Positions 41,180 through 55,081 are shown, numbered from the stretch's first letter. The stretch: 64,000 nt of DNA from CAIWHR01 sp963709525 (GCA_963709525.1 CAVPXB010000009.1:496001-560000), one strand, 5' to 3'. Notes: a model not told the origin generated them from the sequence alone. Made by a program: numbers and translations.

Positions 41180-42106
41180 TCAGCCGCGCGGATGATGTTG
41201 CGCGTGCAGCGCCTTCAGCCTTTCGCGTGCGACGTGGGTGTAGATCGTCGTCGTCGTGATGTCGGCGTGCCCGAGCAGGAGTTGCACGACGCGCAGGTCT
41301 GCGCCGTGATTGAGCAGGTGGGTGGCAAACGCGTGCCGCAGCACGTGCGGCGACAACCGCGCCGCCGGGATCCCGGTCCTGACCGCCTGGCGCTTGATGA
41401 TCAGCCAGAATGCCTGCCGGGTGAGCGGTGCGTGCCGCGTGGTCAGGAACAGCGCGTTGCTCCTGGCGTCGCCGGCGAGGCCGGGGCGCACCTCGGCAAG
41501 GTAGCGCCTGATCCATGCGATCGCCTCCTCGCCCAGCGGCACCAGGCGTTCCTTGTTGCCCTTGCCCAGCACGCGTACCACGCCCATGTCGAGGGAGACT
41601 TCTCCGAGCGTGAGGCCGGTCAGTTCCGAGACGCGCAGACCCGTGGCGTATAGCGTTTCCAGCATTGCGCGGTCGCGCAGGCCCAGCGGGGTGGCGATGT
41701 CGGGCGCGGCCAGCAGTGCCTCGACTTCCTTTTCGCTCAGATTCTTCGGCAGGCGGCGAGGCAGCTTCGGCGCCCGCACCCGCAGCGTCGGGTCGGCCGC
41801 GAGCGTGCCCTGCTGCAGTTGCAGGCCGTAGTAGCGCCGCATGGCCGACAACCGGCGGGCAATCGACGTCGCCTTGGCCTGCGACCGGTACTGGTGGGCC
41901 AGAAAAGCCTCGACCTCCGCTTTGGTCGCGGCCTGAAGCGAGCTGTCGCGTGCGCGCAGCCACGATGACCACCCGATCAGATCCCGGCGGTAACTCGCGA
42001 GCGACGAGGACGCGAGACCATCCTGCAACCACAACTGGTCGCAGAAAGCATCGATGCGCCGCACGGCGTCGGCATCGGCAGCGGGGGGCGACGTCGAGAC
42101 CACCAT
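41180..42106 (-). CDS. xerD: Tyrosine recombinase XerD
   Basis: 308 residues. Resolves chromosome dimers at dif with XerC. Catalytic residues are all present: R158 (TGLRVSEL), H254 and R257 (SPHVLRHAFATHLL), H280 (LLGHADI) and nucleophile Y289 (TTTTIYTHV). The length and position among housekeeping genes fit chromosomal XerD, not a phage integrase. Start ATG at 42104-42106. Confidence 0.94.
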   Translation of the reverse strand: MVVSTSPPAADADAVRRIDAFCDQLWLQDGLASSSLASYRRDLIGWSSWLRARDSSLQAATKAEVEAFLAHQYRSQAKATSIARRLSAMRRYYGLQLQQGTLAADPTLRVRAPKLPRRLPKNLSEKEVEALLAAPDIATPLGLRDRAMLETLYATGLRVSELTGLTLGEVSLDMGVVRVLGKGNKERLVPLGEEAIAWIRRYLAEVRPGLAGDARSNALFLTTRHAPLTRQAFWLIIKRQAVRTGIPAARLSPHVLRHAFATHLLNHGADLRVVQLLLGHADITTTTIYTHVARERLKALHAQHHPRG

Positions 42107-42150
42107 GATGGGCGGGCAGGGGACCCTATCGGTTCGGCATCAACAAGCCT

Positions 42151-42250
42151 GAACCGTTCGTCCTGAGTTGATCGAAGGACCTGTCCTGAGTTGATCGAAG
42201 GACCTGTCCTGAGTTGATCGAAGGAGCTTCGACGGGCCCAGCTCGAACGG
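42151..42250. repeat. Extragenic repeat family B with three tandem units
   Basis: GAACCGTTCG, then three near-identical 23-bp units of CCTGAGTTGATCGAAGGACC type, then GCTTCGACGGGCCCAGCTCG-AACGG. Followed by ATCACGGTGCCGGATCAA, a flank shared with the copies at 3766 and 14441. Confidence 0.85.
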
Positions 42251-42274
42251 AATCTGGTGCATCACGGTGCCGGA

Positions 42275-42775
42275 TCAACGGGCGCCGAAGCGATAGCCTT
42301 CGTGCAGGAGCAGCCAGCGCTTGATCAGCAGCGGGTCGCCCGCGGATGTGCCGCCGAAGCCGCCCAGCGCCCCGCGGCTGCCGACGACGCGATGGCAGGG
42401 CGTCACCAGCGCGATCGGGTTCGCACCGCAGGCGTTGCCGACGGCGCGCGGCCCCGTGCGCAACATACGCGCGATTTCGCCGTAGGTGCGCGATTCCCCG
42501 ACGGGAATGCGGTCGATCTCACGCCAGACGCTGCGCTGAAACGGGGTGCCGGTGGGAGCGAGCGGCAGCGAAAACCGGAACGCCGGATCGGCGAGATAGC
42601 GCCCGATCTGGCGCACGACCTCGACGGCCAGACGGTCCGTCGGACGCTGGGCGCGCTCGTTCAGGGGCAGGTATTCGACCGCGATCAGCGCGTCGCCGCG
42701 CGTGCGAATTCCCAGCACCGCGAACGGCGTCCGGAGTTTTGCGGAAAAGCCGCGGGTCTCGACGCGAAGCTTCAT
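42275..42775 (-). CDS. ogt: Methylated-DNA-protein-cysteine methyltransferase
   Basis: 166 residues. Suicide repair of O6-alkylguanine; the acceptor is C127 in TPCHRVVGSRGALGGF. Also VGNACGANPIALV and YGEIARM. Its ATG overlaps the stop of the TRAP permease gene (ATGA), so it is translationally coupled to a transporter, an unlikely functional link that probably reflects tight gene packing. Complete; lacks the AdaA N-terminal domain. Confidence 0.95.
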   Translation of the reverse strand: MKLRVETRGFSAKLRTPFAVLGIRTRGDALIAVEYLPLNERAQRPTDRLAVEVVRQIGRYLADPAFRFSLPLAPTGTPFQRSVWREIDRIPVGESRTYGEIARMLRTGPRAVGNACGANPIALVTPCHRVVGSRGALGGFGGTSAGDPLLIKRWLLLHEGYRFGAR

Positions 42776-44073
42776 CCGAGCTTCATCTGCCTGGGCAGCG
42801 CGGTGACGAGGTCGGGGAAGAACCAGATCAGCAGCACGGCGAAGATGATCAGGATGAACATCGGCAGCGCCTCCCTGCCGATCCAGGTGATCTGCTTCTT
42901 GGTCATGCCCTGCAGGACGAACAGGTTGAAGCCCACCGGTGGCGTGATCTGCGCCATTTCGACGACCAGCACGATGAAAATCCCGAACCATAGGAGATCG
43001 ATGCCGGCGGTCTGGACCGTGGGCAGGATCACGCCCATCGTCAGCACGACCATCGAGATGCCGTCGAGGAAGCATCCCAGCACGACGTAGAAGACCATCA
43101 GCGCGACGATGAGCGCGAATGGCGGCAAACCCAGACCCCCGATCCACTCGGCGAGATGCCGGGGCAGGCCGATGTACCCCATCGCCAGCGTCAGGAACGC
43201 CGCACCCGACAGGATCAGCGCGATCATGCAGTACAGGCGGGTGGCGCCCAGCAGGCTGTCGCTGAACGTGCGGCGGGTGAGCGAACCCTGCGTCGCCGAG
43301 ATCGCGAGCGAGCCCAGCACGCCGAACGCGGCTGCCTCGGTGGCGGTGGCGATGCCGACGTAGATCGACCCCAGCACCAGCCCGATCAGCAGCATGACGG
43401 GAATGAGGTGGCGCGACGCGTGCACCTTCTGTACGAACGTCGTCGTTTCGGTCGCGGCGGGAATGGCGCCCGGATGCAACAGCGACCAGACGACGATGTA
43501 GCCGGAAAAGAGCGTCGCCAGGAGCACGCCGGGAATCACGCCGGCGATGAAGAGTTGCGAAATCGACACCTCCGCGGTCACCCCATAGACGATCATGATG
43601 ATCGACGGCGGAATGAGCAGCCCCAGCGTGCCGGCGCCCGCCAGCGTGCCGATGGTCATGCCTTCCGGATAGCCGCGCGACTTCAATTCGGGCAGCGTCA
43701 TCTTGCCGATAGTCGCGCAGGTCGCGGCGGACGAGCCCGATACCGCGGCGAAGATCGTGCAGCCGATGATGTTGGTGTGCAGCAGGCGCCCGGGAACGCG
43801 CTCGAGCCAGGGGGCGAGGCCCTTGAACATGTCCTCGGACAGGCGGGTGCGGAACAGGATCTCGCCCATCCAGACGAACAGCGGCAGCGCGGTCAGCGTC
43901 CACGACGACGCCGAGCCCCAGATGGTGACCGCCATCGCGTCGCCCGCGGGGCGCGACGAGAAGAGTTCCATGCCGATCCAGGCCACCCCCGCGAGCGCCA
44001 GGCCGATCCATACGCCGCTGCCCAGCAGCGCGAACAGCACGACGATCAGCAGCGCGGTGATCAGGGCGTCCAC
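42772..44073 (-). CDS. dctM: TRAP transporter large permease
   Basis: 433 residues, about twelve hydrophobic helices. DctM family: HTNIIGCTIFAAVSGSSAATCATIGKMTLPELKSRGY, the strongly conserved loop, and GCFLDGISMVVLTMGVILP, ITPPVGFNLFVLQGMT. Imports an organic acid using a sodium gradient together with DctQ and DctP. Gene order dctP-dctQ-dctM on the minus strand. Confidence 0.95.
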   Translation of the reverse strand: MDALITALLIVVLFALLGSGVWIGLALAGVAWIGMELFSSRPAGDAMAVTIWGSASSWTLTALPLFVWMGEILFRTRLSEDMFKGLAPWLERVPGRLLHTNIIGCTIFAAVSGSSAATCATIGKMTLPELKSRGYPEGMTIGTLAGAGTLGLLIPPSIIMIVYGVTAEVSISQLFIAGVIPGVLLATLFSGYIVVWSLLHPGAIPAATETTTFVQKVHASRHLIPVMLLIGLVLGSIYVGIATATEAAAFGVLGSLAISATQGSLTRRTFSDSLLGATRLYCMIALILSGAAFLTLAMGYIGLPRHLAEWIGGLGLPPFALIVALMVFYVVLGCFLDGISMVVLTMGVILPTVQTAGIDLLWFGIFIVLVVEMAQITPPVGFNLFVLQGMTKKQITWIGREALPMFILIIFAVLLIWFFPDLVTALPRQMKLG

Positions 44074-44085
44074 GGTGTATCCGGG

Positions 44086-44601
44086 CTATTCGTTATGCAG
44101 TGCGGCATCGCTGCGGGCCCGTTGCCGGCGCCCGGCGAGTTCGGCGGCGAACTCGTCGATGAGCGCGATCAGCAGCACGACGGTTCCCGCGGCCATCGCG
44201 AGTTGCGGCATCCACAGCGGGGTCGCATCGTTGGACGTCGAGATATCGTTGAACTGCCACGACTGGAAGGCGAGGCGGACGCTGTAGAACGCGAACAACC
44301 CGGCGAGCAGCGTCGCCACCGCCAGCGCGATGCGCTCCAGCGCGCGCTGCGGTGTCGCGCCCAGGTGCTCCAGTATCAGCGTCACCCGGATGTGCTCGCC
44401 ACGCCTGAAGGTGTGGGCAAGGGCGAGGAAACCGGCCCCCGCCATGCAGTAGCCCGCGTAGGCGTCGGTGCCCGGGACGTAAAAGTGCAGAAGTCGCCCG
44501 CTGATCCCGATCAGCACGAACGCGAGCGTGCCGATCAGGGACGCGGCGCCGAGCCAGCCGGCGCCGTCGTACAGCGCGTCGAGCGCGCGGCGCAGCGTCA
44601 T
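44086..44601 (-). CDS. dctQ: TRAP transporter small permease
   Basis: 171 residues from MTLRRALDALYDGAG; a TTG 9 bp further up is an alternative. Four membrane helices; FRRGEHIRVTLILEHLG is the typical cytosolic loop. Couples the substrate-binding protein to the large permease. 12 bp before dctM. Confidence 0.92.
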   Translation of the reverse strand: MTLRRALDALYDGAGWLGAASLIGTLAFVLIGISGRLLHFYVPGTDAYAGYCMAGAGFLALAHTFRRGEHIRVTLILEHLGATPQRALERIALAVATLLAGLFAFYSVRLAFQSWQFNDISTSNDATPLWMPQLAMAAGTVVLLIALIDEFAAELAGRRQRARSDAALHNE

Positions 44602-44610
44602 GACGCGCAA

Positions 44611-45583
44611 TTACATCGCGCGATAGGCGTCGACTACCTTGCGGCCGTCGTCACCGGACTTGCGCAGCCACTCGGCGAGCATCAGGTTGCCTACCTTGCG
44701 CATATCGGCCATCAATTGCTCGGAAGGCTTGTGGATGGTCATGCCCTTGGCCGTGAGCTGCTCGTTGTACCACTTCGTCTTTTCCTCGGAGATTTTCCAG
44801 CCGCGGGTTTCGGCTTCGGCGGCGGCCTTCATGACTGCTGCCTGCGTGGACTTGTCGAGCGCATCGAATGCCTTCTGGTTGACGATGATGGCATTCTTGG
44901 GCAGCCATGCCTGCGTGTCGTAGAGGTTCTTGACGTGCTCGTAGGTCTTGGAGTCGTAACCGGTCGCACCCGACGACATGTACGAATCGATGACGCCGGT
45001 GGCAAGCGCCTGCGACACCTCGGCCGCCTGCACGGTAACCGGTTGCGCGCCGACCAGTTCGGCGATCTTCGACGTGGCCGGGCTGTAGGCACGCCACTTG
45101 AGGCCCTTCATGTCCGCCGCGCTGGCGAGGGGCTTCTTGCTGTAGATGCCCTGCGGCGGCCAGGGCACGGCGAACAGCAGCTTCATTCCCTGCTTCGCGA
45201 GCTTGTCGTCGAGCGCCTTGCGCGAGGCCTTGTACAGTTTGAACGACTCGCCGTACGACGTCGCGAGGAACGGGATGCCGTCGAGGCCGTAGAGCGGATC
45301 CTCGTTCTCGAAGTTGACCAGCAGGACTTCGCCGGCCTGCGCCTGGCCGCCCTGCACCGCGCGCTTGATCTCGGGCGCCTTGAACAGCGACGCGTTCGCA
45401 TGCACGGTGATCTTCAGCTTGCCGCCGGTCGCCTTGTCGACGTCGGCAGCAAACTGCTGGATGTTCTCGGTGTGGAAGTTGGTCGCCGGATACGCGGTCG
45501 GCAGGTCCCACTTGGTCTGCGCGACTGCGGGCGAGGGTGATGGCGAGGCCGACGGCCGCCGCAAATGCGGAAAGTCGTTTCAT
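44611..45583 (-). CDS. dctP: TRAP transporter substrate-binding protein (frameshift in signal peptide)
   Basis: About 323 residues. The ATG at 45581-45583 with AGGAG upstream gives MKRLSAFAAAVGLAITLA, a signal peptide, but the frame then breaks near 45528-45535 and the mature protein continues in another frame as AVAQTKWDLPTAYPATNFHTENIQQFAADV. One base too many explains it. DctP-type features: LVNFENEDPLYGLDGIPF, GLKWRAYSPATSKIAELVGAQPV, AEVSQALATGVIDSYMSS. It captures the ligand in the periplasm. Divergent from the 5-oxoprolinase gene, so pyroglutamate or a related compound is a plausible ligand by context only. Confidence 0.88.
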
Positions 45584-45723
45584 CGAGGGTCTCCTGGGAA
45601 AAGGCACGAGGGTAATGAGGTTAGTCCAACGATCGCTATTTACCACATTTGACTCCGGCCTGTACGATAAGCCCGCACGTTCCGCGACGCCACTCTGGCT
45701 CCCTCCACCCACCGGACCATCCC

Positions 45724-49371
<3,648 letters not shown>

Positions 49372-49540
49372 AAATCTGTCGCGCCGCCGCGTCTTTCGGG
49401 CGGTGATCGCACGCTTCTTCGCTTCCCCGCGCGACTTTTTGCTGGCCCCGCGCGGAAAACCCTGATTCGACCTTCGTTGTGGCATCGCGCAGCGGGGACG
49501 AAGCGCGGCATAATTCACCGATTCCTGAGGAGAGTGATTC

Positions 49541-50020
49541 ATGGCTACGATCTACGATTTCAACGTCAACGACATCGCAGGCAAGCCGGTCGCGCTCGAG
49601 CGCTACCGCGGCAAGGTGCTGCTGATCGTCAACACCGCCAGCAAGTGCGGGTTCACGCCCCAGTACAAGGGCCTCGAGGCGCTCTACAAGAGTTACCGGT
49701 CGAAAGGGCTCGAAGTGCTGGGATTCCCCTGCAATCAGTTCGGTGCGCAGGAGCCCGGCTCGGCCGAGGAAATCGAGTCCTTTTGCGAGATCAATTACGG
49801 CGTGACATTCCCGCTGTTCGCCAAGGTCGACGTCAATGGTGACGATACCGCGCCGCTGTTCCGCCATCTCAAGCGGGAAAAGCCCGGCTTGCTGGGATCC
49901 GAGGCGATCAAGTGGAACTTCACCAAGTTCCTGGTGGACCGCGACGGCAAGGTTGTCGAGCGCTTCTCGCCCAACACCGAGCCGGCCGCGCTCGCCGCCG
50001 ACATCGAGAAGTTGTTGTGA
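49541..50020 (+). CDS. Glutathione peroxidase family protein
   Basis: 159 residues. Reduces peroxides; in bacteria often thioredoxin-dependent. Catalytic tetrad is present: C36 (VNTASKCGFTPQY), Q70 (NQFGAQEPG), W125 and N126 (KWNFTKFLVD). Cysteine replaces selenocysteine. GGAGAG precedes the ATG. Its TGA overlaps the GTG of the peptide-binding gene downstream (GTGA). Confidence 0.95.
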   Translation: MATIYDFNVNDIAGKPVALERYRGKVLLIVNTASKCGFTPQYKGLEALYKSYRSKGLEVLGFPCNQFGAQEPGSAEEIESFCEINYGVTFPLFAKVDVNGDDTAPLFRHLKREKPGLLGSEAIKWNFTKFLVDRDGKVVERFSPNTEPAALAADIEKLL

Positions 50021-51846
50021 CCTCCGGGATCGCCCTGCGATGCCGGTTGGCACGGGCGGTTCCCGGTCTGGTCGCAGCCGCGCTGGTGGCGATGGCGGTG
50101 GAGGTTGCGGCGCAACCTGACCCGGGGAAGGTGCTGCGGGTTTCGATCGCGGTCGCCGAGACCGGCTTCGATCCGCAGGCGGCCGGCGACGCGTACTCGA
50201 ACTACGTCAACCGGGCGATTTTCGACCCGCTCTACCGCTACGACTATCTCGCGCGGCCGTACAAGCTCGTCGCCAACACCGCGCAGGCCCTGCCGGAGAT
50301 TTCCGCCGACGGCAAGACCTGGACGATGCGCGTGCGGCCCGGCATCCACTTTGCCGACGATCCGGCATTCAAGGGCCAGAAGCGCGAGCTTGTCGCCGCC
50401 GACTACGTCTACGCGATCAAGCGCATCCTCGACCCGAAGGTCCGCTCGAACACCTTGCAGGCCGTGGACGGACGTTTCGTCGGCGCAGACGCCGTGGTGG
50501 CGAAGGCGCGGGAGACCGGCAAGTTCGACTACGACGCGCCCATGGAAGGGCTGCAGGCGCAGGACCGCTACACGCTTCGTTTCAAGCTGGCCTTTCCCGA
50601 CTACGAGTTGCTCGCCAACCTCACGACCACCGCCTTTTCCGCCGTGGCGCGCGAGGTCGTCGATGCCTACGGTGACGCCAGCGGCTGGACGATGGCCAAC
50701 CCGGTGGGGACGGGGCCCTATCTGCTGAAGGAGTGGCGCCGCGGCCAGCGAATCGTGCTCGAGGCCAATCCCGACTTTCGCGACGAGCGCTATCCGCCGC
50801 CTGCGTCGGCTGCCGATCGCGCCCTGGTCGCGAAGCTCGTGGGCCGCAAGCTGCCGCTGATCGGGCGCATCGAGGTCGGTGTGATCGAGGAGTCGAGTCC
50901 GCGGCTGCTCGCCTTCGCGCAGAACCAGCTCGACTACGTTGTCGTGCCTGCGGATCTCGTGCCCAAGGTGCTCGATGCGGGCAACCGCTTGCTGCCCCAG
51001 TACGCGAGTGCCGGCGTGCAACTGCAGCGCGAGGTGCTGCCGGCGATCAGCTATCTCTACTTCAACATGGAAGATGCGGTCGTCGGCGGTTACGCGCCGG
51101 AGCGGATCGCGCTGCGCCGCGCGATCGCGCTGGCCTACAACGTCGACGAGGACATCCGCGTCATTCGCCAGGGCCAGGCGATGCCCGCCACGCAGGTCGT
51201 GCCGCCTGGCATGAGTGCGCACGATCCGACGATTGCACCCCGCGCGGCCTACGATCCGGCTGCCGCGAAGGCGCTGCTGGACAAGTTCGGCTACAGGGAT
51301 CGCAACGGCGACGGCACGCGCGAGCGCCCCGACGGCTCGCCGCTGCAGATCAGGATGTACTCGACGCCATCGGCGATCGACCGCCAGATCGACGAGCTGT
51401 GGAAGAAGAACATGAGCGCGATCGGGCTCGACGTCGAGTTCGTCAGGCAGAAATGGCCCGATCTCCTGAAAGCGGCACGGCTGGGGCAGTTGCAGGCGTG
51501 GCGGCTGGGCAACATCAACACGCACCCCGAGGGCTTCGGATTCTTCGGCTTGCTCCACGGCGCAGACGCGGGCTTCTCGAACCTCTCGCGCTTCAAGCTG
51601 GGCGAGTACGATCGCCTGTACGTCGCGGCGCGGAGCCTGCCGGACGGGCCGGAGCGGCTGAAGCTCACGCGGCAGATGAACGACATCGTGCGCAACTACG
51701 CGCCGTGGGTGCTGCTCGCATTCCGGGTCGACAATCTGATCACGCAACCCTGGGTACTGGGCTACCGGTTCAATCCGTACTGGCTCCATCCGTGGGCTTA
51801 CCTCGACATCGACACCGCGCTGCGGGCGAAGGCCGGCAGCAAATGA
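50017..51846 (+). CDS. ABC transporter extracellular solute-binding protein, family 5 (first of tandem pair)
   Basis: 609 residues from a GTG overlapping the peroxidase stop. Signal peptide with a long hydrophobic stretch (VPGLVAAALVAMAVEVAA). Family 5 (DppA/OppA-like) features: GFDPQAAGDAYSNYVNRAIFDPLYRYDYL, LPEISADGKTWTMRVRPGIHFADDPAF, NPVGTGPYLLKEWRRG, FNMEDAVVGGY, IALAYNVDEDI. It would deliver peptides or similar solutes to an ABC importer, but no permease or ATPase gene adjoins. The following gene is a clear paralogue, overlapping by ATGA. Confidence 0.92.
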   Translation: MTSGIALRCRLARAVPGLVAAALVAMAVEVAAQPDPGKVLRVSIAVAETGFDPQAAGDAYSNYVNRAIFDPLYRYDYLARPYKLVANTAQALPEISADGKTWTMRVRPGIHFADDPAFKGQKRELVAADYVYAIKRILDPKVRSNTLQAVDGRFVGADAVVAKARETGKFDYDAPMEGLQAQDRYTLRFKLAFPDYELLANLTTTAFSAVAREVVDAYGDASGWTMANPVGTGPYLLKEWRRGQRIVLEANPDFRDERYPPPASAADRALVAKLVGRKLPLIGRIEVGVIEESSPRLLAFAQNQLDYVVVPADLVPKVLDAGNRLLPQYASAGVQLQREVLPAISYLYFNMEDAVVGGYAPERIALRRAIALAYNVDEDIRVIRQGQAMPATQVVPPGMSAHDPTIAPRAAYDPAAAKALLDKFGYRDRNGDGTRERPDGSPLQIRMYSTPSAIDRQIDELWKKNMSAIGLDVEFVRQKWPDLLKAARLGQLQAWRLGNINTHPEGFGFFGLLHGADAGFSNLSRFKLGEYDRLYVAARSLPDGPERLKLTRQMNDIVRNYAPWVLLAFRVDNLITQPWVLGYRFNPYWLHPWAYLDIDTALRAKAGSK

Positions 51847-53666
51847 GTTCGCGTGCGCTGCGGGCCTTTGCGCTGATAGCGTTGGCGTCGTCCGTCCTCC
51901 TGCCGGCCCCGGCGATCGCGCAGCAGGGCGTGGGCTGGGCCGACCCGGCGAAGGTGATCCGCGTGATGTTTCCGGTAGCGGAGACGGGTTTCGATCCGCA
52001 GGCAACATCGGATCTCTATTCGAGCCACGTCCAGCGCGCGATATTCGATACGCTGTATGTCTACGACTATCTCGCGCGGCCCTATCGGCTGGTGCCGAAT
52101 GTCGCCGCCGCCATGCCCGAGATTTCGGCGGATGGCCGCACCTGGACGATCCGCATCCGGCCCGGGATCCAGTTCGCCGTTGATCCGGCGTTCAAGGGCC
52201 AGGCCCGGGAGCTGACCGCGCACGATGTCGTCTATTCGTTCAAACGACTGCTCGATCCGCGCCTGCGCCCGCCGTATCTGTGGTACCTCGATGGCAAGCT
52301 CGAGGGCGCGGCCCCGGTGCTGGCCAAGGCGAAGGAGATCGGCCGGCTCGACTACGATGCCGAAATCCCGGGCCTGACGGCGATCGACCGCTATACCGTG
52401 CGGCTGCGGTTGGTCGAGCCCGACTACGTGCTGCTGGGCTACATGTCGCACGTGGCGATGTCGATCGTCGCCCGCGAAGTGATCGAAGCCTATGGCGATG
52501 CCAGCGGCTGGGCGATGGCGAACCCGGTCGGCACGGGTCCCTTTCGCCTGGCGCAGTGGCGACGCGGGCAGAAGATCACGCTGGAAGCGAACCCGGGCTA
52601 CCGCGACGTCCGCCTGCCGGTCGCCGGCGCGGAGCCGGGCGACCGGGCGCTGGTGGCGGCGATGCAGGGCAAGCGGTTGCCGCAGGTCGGTCGGGTCGAG
52701 ATCTCGATCATCGAGGAATCGAACCCGCAACTGCTCGCCTTCAACAGCGGCGAGCTTGAGTATGCCAACGTTCCTTCGGACCTCATCGCCAACGTGCTGG
52801 AACCGGGGAACCGTCTCAAGAAGACCTACGCGGACCAGCAGGTGGTGCTGCATCGAACCACGCAGCCCGCGCTCGCCTACACGTACTTCAACATGGACGA
52901 TGCCGTGCTGGGCGGTTACGCGCCGGAGCGAATCGCGCTGCGGCGCGCGATCATCATGGGCTTCAATGTCGACGAGCTGATACGCGTCTGGTACCAGGGA
53001 CAGGCGCTGCCGGCGACGCAGCCGATACCTCCGGGCGTCGCGGGGCACAGCGCCGGTTTCGTGGCGCGGCAGCCCTTTGACCCGGTGGCGGCGCGAATGC
53101 TGCTCGACCGGTTCGGCTACCGCGACCGCGACGGCGACGGCTTCCGCGAGCTGCCCGACGGAGCGCCGCTCGCGCTGACGATGGGCTCGTCGACCGCAGG
53201 GCGCGACCGCGAGCGCGACGAACTGTGGAAGAAGAACATGACGGCGATCGGCATCCGGCTCGACTTCGTCAAGCAGAAGTGGCCGGATCTGCTCAAGATG
53301 GGGCGTGCCGGGAAGCTGCAGATGTGGCCGGTCGGCTGGATCACCCAGTACGGCGAGGGCGATGCGTTCATGCAGCTGCTGTACGGCCGCAACATCGGGC
53401 AGTCGAATTACTCGCGCTTTGCCCGTGCCGACTACGATGCGTTGTACCGGCAGAGCAAGACGATTCCGGACGGGCCCGAGCGCGACGCGCTGTACCGGAC
53501 GATGGCGAAGATCGTCGCCGCGTACAACCCGTGGGATCTGGGGGTCTACCGCATCGAGAACACGCTGGTGCGACCCTGGCTCGTCGGCTACAAGAAGCAC
53601 ATCTATTGGGAACACCCGTGGCTCTACCATGACGTCGACCGGGCGCGCGCAAGCGCAGCGGGGTAG
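51843..53666 (+). CDS. ABC transporter extracellular solute-binding protein, family 5 (second of tandem pair)
   Basis: 607 residues. Signal peptide MSSRALRAFALIALASSVLLPAPAIA-Q. Collinear with its upstream neighbour: VAETGFDPQATSDLYSSHVQRAIFD, NPVGTGPFRLAQWRRG, FNMDDAVLGGYAPERIALRRAI, KQKWPDLLKMGRAGKLQMW. The pair came from a duplication but has diverged widely in the ligand-facing segments (GWITQYGEGDAF here versus GNINTHPEGFGF in the first), so they probably bind different ligands for a shared, distant permease. Confidence 0.92.
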   Translation: MSSRALRAFALIALASSVLLPAPAIAQQGVGWADPAKVIRVMFPVAETGFDPQATSDLYSSHVQRAIFDTLYVYDYLARPYRLVPNVAAAMPEISADGRTWTIRIRPGIQFAVDPAFKGQARELTAHDVVYSFKRLLDPRLRPPYLWYLDGKLEGAAPVLAKAKEIGRLDYDAEIPGLTAIDRYTVRLRLVEPDYVLLGYMSHVAMSIVAREVIEAYGDASGWAMANPVGTGPFRLAQWRRGQKITLEANPGYRDVRLPVAGAEPGDRALVAAMQGKRLPQVGRVEISIIEESNPQLLAFNSGELEYANVPSDLIANVLEPGNRLKKTYADQQVVLHRTTQPALAYTYFNMDDAVLGGYAPERIALRRAIIMGFNVDELIRVWYQGQALPATQPIPPGVAGHSAGFVARQPFDPVAARMLLDRFGYRDRDGDGFRELPDGAPLALTMGSSTAGRDRERDELWKKNMTAIGIRLDFVKQKWPDLLKMGRAGKLQMWPVGWITQYGEGDAFMQLLYGRNIGQSNYSRFARADYDALYRQSKTIPDGPERDALYRTMAKIVAAYNPWDLGVYRIENTLVRPWLVGYKKHIYWEHPWLYHDVDRARASAAG

Positions 53667-53807
53667 CACGATGCGCGGCCGGCGCTGCAGCGTGGATTGG
53701 GTCGAACGGCAGCCGTGGAGAGCGAGGAAGAGAACGGCTGGCCGGCCTGCCGGTAGGTCTGCATCCTGCGCCTTCCCGCGCGGACAGGCTCCAGAACAGG
53801 TTTGATC

Positions 53808-55081
53808 ATGGCCAGAACGTCGAGACAGATCGGAAGGTACTTCGGCGGCCTGTGGCGCCGCCCGGACTTCCTGCGTCTCTGGACGTCGATGACCATCACT
53901 CGTTCGGCGCGCAGATCACCAATCTTGCGTTGCCGCTGACGGCCGCGGTGCTGTTGCAGGCGACGCCGATGCAGATGGGCGTGCTGATTGCGCTCGAGAC
54001 GCTGCCGTTCGCACTGGTGTCGCTGCACGCCGGCGTGCTGCTCGACCGCGTGCGCAAGCTGCCGATCGTCATCCTCTCCGACGTGGGGCGCGGCATCTCG
54101 CTGCTCGCCCTGCCGCTGGCGGCGTTCACCGACATGCTGTCGATCGAGATCCTCTACGCGGTCGGCTTTCTGTGCGGCATTCAGAACGTCGTCGGCGGTG
54201 CCGCCTACCAGGTGCTGCTCGCGCAGATGGCGGGGCGCAAGCGCCTCGTCGAGGCGAACGCCAAGATCACGCTGGGCGAGACCTCGGCGGCACTCGTCGG
54301 TCCCGGCCTCGCGGGGGGGTTGATCCAGCTCCTGACGGCGCCCTTCGCCATCATCATCGATGCGCTGACGTTCTTCCTGTCCGCGCTGCTGCTGCGCCGC
54401 ATCCGTGCGCCGAACGACGTGCCGCACGCGGGGCCGCGGCAGTCGGTCGGCGCGGAGATCGCGGAAGGGCTGAAACTCGTCCGCGACAACCGCACCTTGC
54501 TGGCGCTGGCCTGGCTTGCGGGCCTGTGGCAGCTGTTGCACCACATGCAGCTCGCCGTGCTGATCCTGTTCGCGACGCGCGACCTCGGATTGTCGGCCGG
54601 GGCGATCGGCATCACCTATGCCTTCGGCGGACTGGGTTGCGTGCTGGCGGCAGCGTTCGCGGAGCGCCTGACGGCGCGGCTCGGGGTGGGGCCGGTGATC
54701 ATCTATGGCCTGCTGTTCACCGCGATTGCGTGGCAGGCGTTCGGACTCATCAGCGGCTCGGTTGCATTCGCCACGCTGGCGCTCGGCATCGCGATGCTGA
54801 CGTTCGACTTCGGCGGCGTGTTGTTCGGCATCAACTACCTGGCGCTGCGGCAGGCGATCACCCCCGACCGCCTGCTCGGCCGGATGACGGCGACGATGCG
54901 CTTCCTGACCGTTGCCGCCGCCCCGCTGGGCTCGTTCGCAGGTGGCGCCCTGGCGACGGCGATCGGCTTGCGCAGCACGCTGCTCACCGTCGGCGTGCTC
55001 GGCCTCGCGCTGGCAGCGGGTGCAATCGCCTGGTCGCCGGTGCGCCGGCATCACCGGTTGCCCGGCGTGGCGAGCGACTAG
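53808..55081 (+). CDS. MFS transporter, EntS/MFS_3 type (frameshifted near start)
   Basis: Frame one gives MARTSRQIGRYFGGLWRRPDFLRLWTSMTIT, the usual MFS N terminus; the frame then changes near 53905-53910 and continues SFGAQITNLALPLTAAVLLQATPMQMGVL. One missing C in CACTCG explains it. About eleven further helices; LLDRVRKLPIVILSDVGRG is the loop 2-3 MFS motif. MFS_3 members include the enterobactin exporter EntS and macrolide pumps; substrate unknown here. The stop codon lies inside the left terminal inverted repeat of the element at 55078-55245. Confidence 0.85.

Noticed and set aside
41180..42106. Phage or island integrase
   Set aside because: Length, catalytic layout and housekeeping neighbours fit chromosomal XerD; no other phage gene is near.
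42151..42250. CRISPR-like array of 23-bp repeats
   Set aside because: Units are directly adjacent with no unique spacers and no cas genes; they belong to the extragenic family B repeat. The same applies to 37203-37353.
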